Below, piece after piece: positions 56,036 to 64,000 of a stretch of 64,000 bases of DNA. The stretch is from Tretioscincus oriximinensis (lineage: Eukaryota > Chordata > Lepidosauria > Squamata > Gymnophthalmidae). The notes below the pieces were generated by a model. The model ran no database searches and had not been told where the DNA came from. It worked only from the letters and a program-made list of their open reading frames with translations. The stretch spans positions 124,001 to 188,000 of the forward strand of contig JAJVDF010000379.1 of NCBI GenBank assembly GCA_022410635.1. The letters run 5' to 3'. How positions within the stretch are numbered: position 1 is the first letter of the stretch; the number at the start of each line of letters is the position of its first letter. The position numbers and the translations under genes are program-made.

Positions 56036-59000
56036 TGAACCTTTTATTCAGAGTTCTGAATAAAAGTATTTTTTTTNAAAAAAAGAGATGGATATAATCT
56101 TCCAGTAAGTAACATCTCCTGTGATGTTGGGTGAAGAAATAAAGATAGGGGGTTATCCCAAGCTACCTAACCTATATTATATTGTCCAACCTTCTCTGAA
56201 TTAGCAGTTTGTTTTGTTCTAATAGTTTCTTCATACTGAGAGCAAGATACTCTCTTTGGTGATAGACTTGTACCAGGTCATCACATTGTACTTCCTACCT
56301 AAATTCATGATAATGCATTCTTTTGAAGTATGGCCATACTGGATCTTGCTCTTAGACCAACGTCACATTACTGCCACTGCACTGATAATCTTCAATAATG
56401 TTTTTATAATGCAGAAATAATTTGTGACATGCAATGAAATGAAACAACTGTTCTTAAATCTTGTAGTCTGCTGTGTTCATAAATCATTCAGCGTGTGAGT
56501 TTCCCTTTAAAGGCAGTCAGATCATTTAATTTAATTTCTGAAATATATTTAAGTAGAGAACAATGTTTTATTGTGCAAGTTATTACTTTAATAATAAGCA
56601 ACCAAAGGAAAACCAATANCTTAGATCAGGCTTGGCAGCTGCACAAATGTTAGAGCTATTGTTTAAGAAAACAGAAGAAAAATAGTTATTTCAAGGAAAA
56701 CAAAACAAAACACAAAAGCCAAGAGATGTTTAAATTGTACTGTAAGTTAAATTAAGATAATCATTGTTCCTTCCCTTTATACTTTCTCTTTTTTAACTTG
56801 CTCTTATAGATGTTGTTCCTTAATAAATATTTTGATCAAATGCTTAAGGTGGAACCTTAATGTTTTCTTTGAAGAACTAATTTCTGTGTAGTTTGTGAAA
56901 GTAGGCTAATGTGTTGAAATAAGAATAAATGTATAATTAACCCCTTTCCAGGAGAAATTAACATTAATTTTCTTGAGACTGGAAAGAAGAGGGCATAATG
57001 CTGGGCAGGTTTAGCTTTCTCTTTAACTGTCTCAGGAGACCTTTAACACTCTTACAGGATTAGTGCCGGCAGTGATTCATCTGGTTACCATGCATACAGA
57101 AATAGTGCACAGCTTCTGACCATCAAAGAGGCTTTCCTAATTATTGGCTTTTACAAGTGAACACAGAAAGATTAGAATATAAATATTGTAGAAAGGAGGC
57201 TTCAGGGTTCTTGAGAGCACAAGATAAAATGTGCTTTTCCCTCCAGGGAAACACAGAGATTGGTGAATGAAACTTTTCTATATTGTTTGTGACACACCAG
57301 TGTTTGGAAGATAAATTAAGAAAGATTCTTGTTTATGCTTTTTCAGTTAACGACTATATGTGTCCCTTTTTACAAGGACATTGTGTACACATCTTGTAAC
57401 AGAAGGCATGCATTTCATTATATTAAAACAGAGGCTGAATTACAAGTTTCCTAGTAACTTTCAGAAGATACACATGGATGGACCTTTGTCGCTGAAACCT
57501 ACTCTGAGACTCATAATTGGGATGGTATATAAATTTAACTGAATAAGTGATATAAAAGCAGACTGTAGACTAAAGTCATACAATCTCTGCTCTTATTTGT
57601 AATATTTCAATATCACTTGAAGTATGTTGCCCATACCTTTAAATATTTTCACATTAGAAAGGAACAAAAGCAATGAGATTTTTCTGCCCACAAAAACTAA
57701 TTTAAGTAAAATGTAGATAAAGTAGATTCTTTTCAGTCCTAAGAAGAAGCCTAGACTGCTGGTACACGAGGTTTTCCTACCGCAGTGGTGGTCTCATTAT
57801 AATGACTCTGCTCCACATATTAGTGGAGTTTTTATAATGCACCCGGAAAAAACGTTCTTTGCCCTGGAATATTGTTTTGCTGATGTTCTCCGAAATGGAC
57901 TATGCCTGCAGCCACAGAAGCGAGAAGCCTTCCAGTGTGTACAGATCATGAATGAGATTACTAGGATACCATGAGAAGACAAGGCAGAATNGCATACTGA
58001 CCACACTCAGTATTGACTTCCTCGTATCTCTCACACCAGCAGATATGAATGAGTGAAATCCACAGTCACTTTTAGATTATGGGTTTTACTTGTCGACTGG
58101 AGAGGGAAAATCTGTTGGTTTTTCCCTGACAAAACTCAATTTTGGGGGATTGAAGATGAATTGAAAAAGTGTAGAGGTGTGACCACAGCTTTTCACTAGC
58201 CCGAGTTATTTCTCCATAAATTTTAATCATATTTTTAAAAAGTCTTTTCTTTAAAACTTCCTCTGTTCCTGTCTAATCCATANGAAATACTAAAACCAAT
58301 GAAAAGTTGCCCATAAAGAGAATAATAAAAGTTTATTTCTGACCCAGGCTAACTCTCTCCCTTGTATCTGCATGTCAGTACAGATGTACTTCCTTCCCAC
58401 AGAAGACCTTTGGAGAACTGCTATCTGCTATGATACCAGAGAAGAACAATGGCTGGTGTAGGAAATGCCAACTTAATAGGCCTGGTTCTATGTAATTTCT
58501 GCCTCTGTATTACATTTGAGTGCGATTCATGATAAGTTTCTGTAAGAGCCTCTTGAGACTGTATGCTGGGATCCAAGTACTCTTATTCAGAGAGGATGAT
58601 GCTATTGATGAGAATAGCACTGTTTTACTACCAAGAAGCATGAGAGTTCCTTTTGATGTGATATGAATCCCTGGACAAAAGATTTAGATTGAAGTTCCAA
58701 GTTACTTTTCAGCTTCAGCATCCTCATTTTGGAGATTAAACATGGGAGGTACTTGACCTGGATTTCAGCTCAGCATACTGAGAACTAGGACACTCGCTGT
58801 CAAATTTCTTCAAACATTGCAGTGTCAGTTACAACCCATTCGATCATCACTAATATCTCAGAGTCTGGCTGCTTCCCCACTACAAATATTAAATCGCTTT
58901 TTCACATTCAATCTTTCTCGCAGTTCCCCCTCTGTCCTCGCAATCCTGGCAATTCTTGTGACATCACAATCCCCAGAAATCATTGCTGCACTTGCATGAC

Positions 59001-59534
59001 TACAGTCCTCAGCATTCTTTACAAACATGCATACAATTCTCAGGCATTCTCTGCTAGCCAACAGCCAATGAGCGTTTTACAATTTACATCTTTAAGGTCC
59101 AGAGGGAGCGTTCTTTCAGACTCTACAAAATGGAGACGGTTAAATCATATGAAATCCGGTGCCTATTTACTCTGCAGAAAAGACATTTAGAGTGAGTGGA
59201 ATGCTGCACACACATAGTTCCATGGGGTGGTCAGAAGATAAAATCACCTCCAAAACACAAGAAATAGAATGTGGGGAATTGGGCCTATGTGAGTGATGTT
59301 TGAACATGGTGATAAATTAATTAATGGCTTCAGTTGCCTCCCTCTTGATTCTTCATTTCATGCACTCCTATGGCCTGCTGTTTTTTGTTCTTATGATCAT
59401 GTTTCCCCAGTTACTTTAACTGAATGAATGAATTCTAGTTGGGTTACCCTAAAAACATGCTCATACGCTTCTTTTTCTTGCTTTTATTTATAAATTTGGT
59501 TTAGGGTGTTAGAAAGGATATAAGGTGCCATTCT
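56036..59534. other. Non-coding interval without recognised genes
   Basis: 3.5 kb with no gene recognised. 56380-57540 is AT-rich and non-repetitive by eye. 57770-58000 and 58780-59210 are less AT-biased. The second has overlapping frames on both strands (122 and 67 codons) and a CCAACAGCCAATGAGCG string with a CCAAT box, which might be a degraded LTR or MITE. None is assignable. Confidence 0.3.
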
Positions 59535-59870
59535 TGTAATATGTAAGTGTTCAACATGGAGCACGGTGTATGGTGGTGCAAATGGTTAAAAGCTTGGAGT
59601 TTCAAGATACTGAATTTGAGGCCTGAATGTTGCCTGTGGAGAGAGGTGAGACCCTCTACTGTCCTTAGCTTTAGCCAACCTAGCTGTTTGAAATCAAAGA
59701 CATTTGCAATTAGATTAGTACGTAACACCACAACATGGTGGGAAAGATACAATAGATGTAATGGGTGAAAAATTTACCTTGTAAGCCACTCCGAGTCCCT
59801 TGAGATGAGAAGGACTGGGTATAAAAACCAGACTCTCCTCCTCTTCCGTTTCTTCTTCCATTCTTAATTG
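59535..59870 (+). repeat. SINE-2 (tRNA-derived), sense
   Basis: Head GTGTATGGTGGTGCAAATGG then TTAAAAGC, body TTAGCTTTAGCCAACCTAGC, GTGGGAAAGATACAATAGAT, and end AAGCCACTCCGAGTCCCTTG with TATAAAAACCAGACTCTCCT. The order is the same as in the 24.4-kb copy. Confidence 0.7.
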
Positions 59871-61017
59871 TTTAATCATTCCTGTGTGCTTCCAAGTATG
59901 TTCATTCTTTTGAAAGTATAACATATATTCTGAATGTAAATGTTACCAAGTCACAGCACCGGGCTCCACAGATCAGGATTGCTGGGTGGTGGGGAAGGAT
60001 GAGACTGTTGTTAGAAGCTTACCGTAAGTTTTCCCTTCCTGAACCACACAGTGCTCTACAATGAATCAAAGTGGAGTTTGGAAAGAAAAGGTGTCACCCT
60101 TCATTTTAGACCCTGTTGGTTTTTGGCACTTAGCTAAAACATATTTCTTCATCCATGTCTTTGACATCTTTGAATATTGTCTGGTTATGTTCCACTTTTA
60201 CTGATACATTAAATATTTTGACCTGCCTTAGGAACTTAAAGTGAAGAATGGAATTTTGGAAGATTAACAAGACAACTGATGTAAAAATTGAAAAAGATGG
60301 ATGAGATTAAAGGACGAGTGGAAGTGAAGGCCATATCAACTGTATCAGTTCCCATAAGAGTCCTGTTTTTGTATGTGCAATCTGTGTGTGTACGTGAGGG
60401 GTATTTTTCTGGTTTATTTCTGAGTGGAAAATTTAATTGAACTCATTCATTCTTTATGGCTGAAGGTTTAAAAGTAGATATGTAGGGCTTGGGCCTATTA
60501 TGCCTATATGAAATTTTTAAATGTATTTCTTTTCATGCAAAGCATGTGTTATCATAAATATGCATTTTGTCCCGAAAAAATAATCCTTTTCTATTCATCG
60601 TTGCTAAAAGTTGAGAGATGAACTTCAGAATTTAGAGCAGTGAAAGACCAAAGGGAAACATGTGTCCTGGTTCTGATACAGCAGCAGATTCAGGCAACCG
60701 AGACTGAGTTATGCTAATAACTCCACCCATACACTAACTAGTAGCTACATTAATTTTGTAACTTCCATGAATTTTCAGAATTCGTTTTAGAATCTGTGTG
60801 GAACATTATTTCTTGCTGCTGGTTATTAATATAATAATATCTGTAAAAGAATATAAGACAAAAATCCCTGAATTTTTATTATTATTTGTTCACTCAACTT
60901 AATCACAGATTCGTCAATGGTTCTTTGTCTGTAAATGTTTATGGCTGCATCCAGACGTTTTGTATTTAGAGTTTGTTTTAAATATACCAGATTACAGTAT
61001 CTGTAACCAGATGATAT
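59871..61017. other. Non-coding interval
   Basis: No gene. TATGGCTGCATCCAGACGTT at 60950 resembles a hAT-type end, with no partner found. Confidence 0.3.
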
Positions 61018-61220
61018 TGAGAGCCAGTCTGGTCTTGTAGTTAGAGTGTCAGAAAATATCTGGAAGCCTCCGGGTTTGATTTTGTGGTCTTCCATGAAGC
61101 TTTCCGAGTGTCCTTGGGGTAGTTAAGCCGCTTTGAGGTTGAAAGAACTGGGGTATAAAAGCCATTTCTTCTTCCTCTTCTTCATCCACCTTTTCCTATT
61201 CCTCTTCTTCCTTCTTCTAT
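61018..61220 (+). repeat. SINE-1 (tRNA-derived), sense, diverged
   Basis: GAGCCAGTCTGGTCTTGTAG then TTAGAGTGTC is the tRNA-like head and CCGGGTTTGATTTTG the B-box region. The 3' end TTGAAAGAACTGGGGTATAA with a TTCTTCTTCCTCTTCTTC tail matches 33000-33030. Confidence 0.7.
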
Positions 61221-61849
61221 TATAGTTGGTTANTTTGAAATAAAGTATAGGTATTCTCATGCATCTGTGCTTTATTCCTAAATGTCCAAATATATCAAGA
61301 TAAATGGCAACTACATGCAGCATTTGAATATCAACCAGTAAACCTAGTAGCTCTATAAACACAATACTTTGTTAAGTCTTAAATATCAACAAATTTTATA
61401 CTATATAGAGAAAAACCCAAGTAATTATAGTTCACTACCCAAATATGGCTTTGGTTGCAAAATGTGATGGTGGTTCCCAGTGTAATGAAGGCAGCTAACA
61501 AAATGCTTAATATGCATAAAACAGGATTTGGGGAATTGGAGTTAGAGATTAAGTAGCTCAATTTAAGAACTGAGCATGAAGAAATTAAATATTAAGCAAT
61601 CTGATNATTAGAAATACTTAAATTAGCAAACCACACTTCTTTATTCCTGAAGCAGTTTAATTTTTGCTTTCCAATGCTTACACGGATGGTAGCATATGTT
61701 CTCTTAGAGCAGCCCTTCTGTATTAATATACTTCAATAGGTATGGGGGTGGGGGTGAGCAACTTTCCTAATTAAGTCCAATGCATTCTCAGTCATTTCTT
61801 CCTTTCTCATCTTTTGCTCGTGTTGTGGCACAGATTTCTTCAAAGTACA
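61221..61849. other. AT-rich non-coding interval
   Basis: Nothing recognised. Confidence 0.3.
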
Positions 61850-61926
61850 TAAGAACATAAGAACATAAGAAGAGCCATACTGGATCAGGCCACAGCCCAT
61901 CGAGTCCAGCATTCTGTGTCACAGAG
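61850..61926 (-). repeat. CR1-type LINE 3' terminus, antisense, 77 bp
   Basis: Three tandem ACATAAGA-type octamers, then AGAGCCATACTGGATCAGGC, CACAGCCCATCGAGTCCAGC and ATTCTGTGTCACAGAG. It is an extreme 5' truncation with well-preserved text, so it is probably among the younger CR1 insertions here. Confidence 0.8.
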
Positions 61927-62084
61927 TTTATGCTCCAAATATTCTTCATTAGATGATTTTAGAAACTTGTTTAAAATTTACCTCCTCACCCAGACTTTGA
62001 TATTTACTTTGCTACCTANTGAGCTGGTTAAATGAGTCTAGTAGACTACCTTGTCTACCCGGGAGTAGAGGTATTCCGGATCAA
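61927..62084. other. Short non-coding interval
   Basis: Nothing recognised. Confidence 0.3.
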
Positions 62085-62315
62085 GAAGAAGTTTTGTTTT
62101 TTATATCCCACTTTTCTCAACCCAAAGAGCCACAAAGCGGCTTACATAACCTTCTGTTCTTCTCTTCACAGCTTGTGAAGTAGGGGGGACTGAGAGAGCT
62201 CTGAAGAATAGTGATTAGCTCAGGGTCACCCAGCTACCTTCACAGAGGATGAAGAATTGAACCTAGAGAGTGCTGAATATTGAGAGTGCTATAAAAAACC
62301 AAACCAGGAGACTTC
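62085..62315 (-). repeat. SINE-1 (tRNA-derived), antisense
   Basis: TATATCCCACTTTTCTCAAC, then CACAGCTTGTGAAGTAGGGG, GACTGAGAGAGCTCTGAAGA and AGCTCAGGGTCACCCAGCTA, is the reversed SINE-1 body. The head lies near 62250-62315. Confidence 0.75.
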
Positions 62316-62349
62316 CAGATAAGAGTCTGACATGTTCAGCATAGTAACA

Positions 62350-62560
62350 AGCTGTCTCTCTGTATCAGATCCTTTATTAATTTATGTAGATCTTAAGGCA
62401 ATAGCAGACTCATATGGGAGAAGGTATTCCTTCAGATATTTGGGGCCCAACTTATGAGAGTTAATGTCTTGAATTGGGCTCGGTAGAAATTGGCAGCCAG
62501 TGCAGTTCTTTCAGGACTGGCATGATGTGTCCCACAGTTTCTGTACTAGACTTCATTCTG
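62350..62560 (-). repeat. L2 LINE C-terminal segment, antisense
   Basis: The minus strand encodes Leu-Lys-Glu-Leu-His-Trp-Leu-Pro-Ile (about 62480-62510), the L2 ORF C-terminal signature. GGGGCCCAACTTATGAGAGT and TTGAATTGGGCTCGGTAGAA are the adjacent antisense text. Confidence 0.65.
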
Positions 62561-64000
62561 TGATATATTGTGGAATAGAGAAAAAGCCTAATGGTACTAG
62601 TGTTGTCAAGACTCTGCTTTCCCAATTTTCTTCTCTCTAGAATTATTTTGTTTATTGGCTGATGGAAGGATCTGTTGAAGGTAATCCAAAATTCAGAAAA
62701 CATTTGGTGATCGGTTTCAGAATCTTTATATTGGAAGTGAAAAGTCAGACAATAAGTACAGCTGTACTCTATTTAAAATAGTCCGCATGTTTGTACCACA
62801 GAATGGGGACTTCCCTTGTTTCATCTTGTAATGAGTTTAGTTCATCACACCCTTTCCTGAGAATCTTCATCAATTGGCTCACTCAGAAAATGCCTAGGAA
62901 AAAGCTGATCTCTTCATCCAATATAGGGACTTCTCCATCTAAATAAAACACTTTCAATGGAATAAATTGGAAAGCATGTTATGTTGATTAAAGATTAACT
63001 GAATTTCTGTCAACAAACAGGGATTCTTAATGGGTTAATTTTGAGCATTTCCCATTTGTGAAATGCATATTTGAACACCACACATGTGTACACCAGATGG
63101 GTTATCCTGTGTTGCAGAAGAAATCCGGTATGCAATAACAGAAAAATATTGAAAACAGTACAAGAAAATCCAATGAACTGTGTAAATGGTTGGTAGGTTT
63201 CTTTACATTGTAAGGAACTGAGATATTTTTAATTTTACGTTTATTTCACTGCTGATCCCCCCTTCTTTCTGTTCCCTCTTGTTGATGCCATTGCTTACAG
63301 ACCTAAGTGTATGGCAATAGGGTGATATGAAAATAGAATAAATAAACTGAGTTATTGTTTTTGGAGTTAAGGTCCTCCCAACACACCATTGTGTAGCTGC
63401 AACAAACAGTAGTACTTGTGGATCAGTACTCAGATGGTATTAGAANAGGCTGTTGGAAGCCTGACAGTGCAGAGTATTTTGGTATACAATAGAACAGAAA
63501 GGAATTTGACAAGAACAGAGGTATGTCTTGTCTTCTGTTGTCTTTGCAGAAGTATCGCTTGAATTGCTTTTGCTAACCAGAACTTCCTAGAAGCAAGATT
63601 GGTAGTTACTGAGCAGAATAATGTTTCTCCAGGAGATGCAAAGTAAATGTCCATACAGTTAGCTTGATGGAGTTATAAATATTCATAATATGAGCAGGGA
63701 ACACATTGTAGAGCTAAGGTACTTGAAAGACATAAAACAGAATTACAAATTGCTCTCATGGGGTCAATGGATGTTCTTGGTGATGAGATACAGGCTGGCA
63801 TTTCCTGATGACTTGGTAATCTCTGGGTTCAGTAGAAAGTGCTTAAAAATAACTACAGTGGAGTGGTAAATGACTTATTGTACCATTTATATAATCTCAG
63901 AAACTTCCCTACTCATCTTTTTTACTTCAGAAACAGCACCCTTTTATTCATTAGATTGAACTAATAAAACTTTTTTTAATAAATAACATATATTTAGGCT
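62561..64000. other. AT-rich non-coding interval
   Basis: No gene or repeat recognised. Confidence 0.3.

Noticed and set aside
57797..58006. Cys-rich minus-strand frame as a small secreted peptide
   Set aside because: No signal peptide, no cysteine spacing of a known family, and the sequence contains an N. It is likely chance.

Overview
This window reads as non-coding DNA from a vertebrate nuclear genome, most likely a squamate reptile (lizard, gecko or snake). It is AT-rich, has no long open reading frame outside decayed retroelements, and carries single-base N calls plus one N-rich stretch (41744-41800). The lineage call rests on the repeat mixture: L2 LINEs together with CR1-type LINEs ending in an octamer-like TTATGTTC tail, two tRNA-derived SINE families (called SINE-1 and SINE-2 here), and several short inverted-repeat DNA transposons (MITEs) of hAT and Tc1/mariner type. 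I could not test the species. I see no convincing exon of a host gene, no functional tRNA or rRNA gene and no CRISPR array. The window is probably intergenic or lies inside a very large intron.

Layout. 0.16-1.5 kb: an antisense L2 carrying a MITE. 4.6-5.3 kb: an antisense L1 3' end. 5.4-5.85 kb: a SINE-1 split by a hAT MITE with an 8-bp target duplication. 7.4-8.0 kb: an antisense L2 invaded by CR1. 9.0-11.2 kb: the longest L2, sense. 12.1 and 15.4 kb: two nearly identical TA-flanked mariner-type MITEs that differ by exactly one 42-bp internal repeat unit. 17-27 kb: scattered L2 ends, a SINE-2, a mariner-like fragment and a second hAT MITE with its target duplication. 29.7-30.7 kb: a CR1 inserted into another CR1. 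31.0-32.0 kb: a nested cluster of SINE-1, a 68-bp-arm palindrome, SINE-2 and CR1. 34.1-34.6 kb: a half-kilobase pyrimidine tract. 40.0-42.5 kb: a 2.3-kb antisense CR1 that splits a SINE-2; it keeps much of its reverse transcriptase but has lost a catalytic Asp. 44.6-45.0 kb: a nearly perfect foldback with arms of about 130 bp beside a palindromic MITE whose relatives lie at 17.3 and 50.6 kb. 46-48 kb: old L2 pieces and a SINE-2. 53.0-53.3 kb: a SINE with a tRNA-like head and an L2-like 3' tail. 53.4-56 kb: decayed CR1. 59.5-62.6 kb: further SINE, CR1 and L2 fragments.

The elements form a recognisable ecosystem. L2 and CR1 are the autonomous retrotransposon families. SINE-1 appears to borrow the L2 tail for mobilisation, and the MITEs would depend on hAT or mariner transposases that are not encoded here. 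The nesting gives relative ages: the 40-kb CR1 is younger than the SINE-2 it splits, the 5.5-kb hAT MITE is younger than its SINE-1, and the mariner MITE pair looks youngest. I found no undescribed gene system. The most notable signals are the mariner MITE pair with its unit-number difference, the two large palindromes, the palindromic MITE family and the chimeric SINE.
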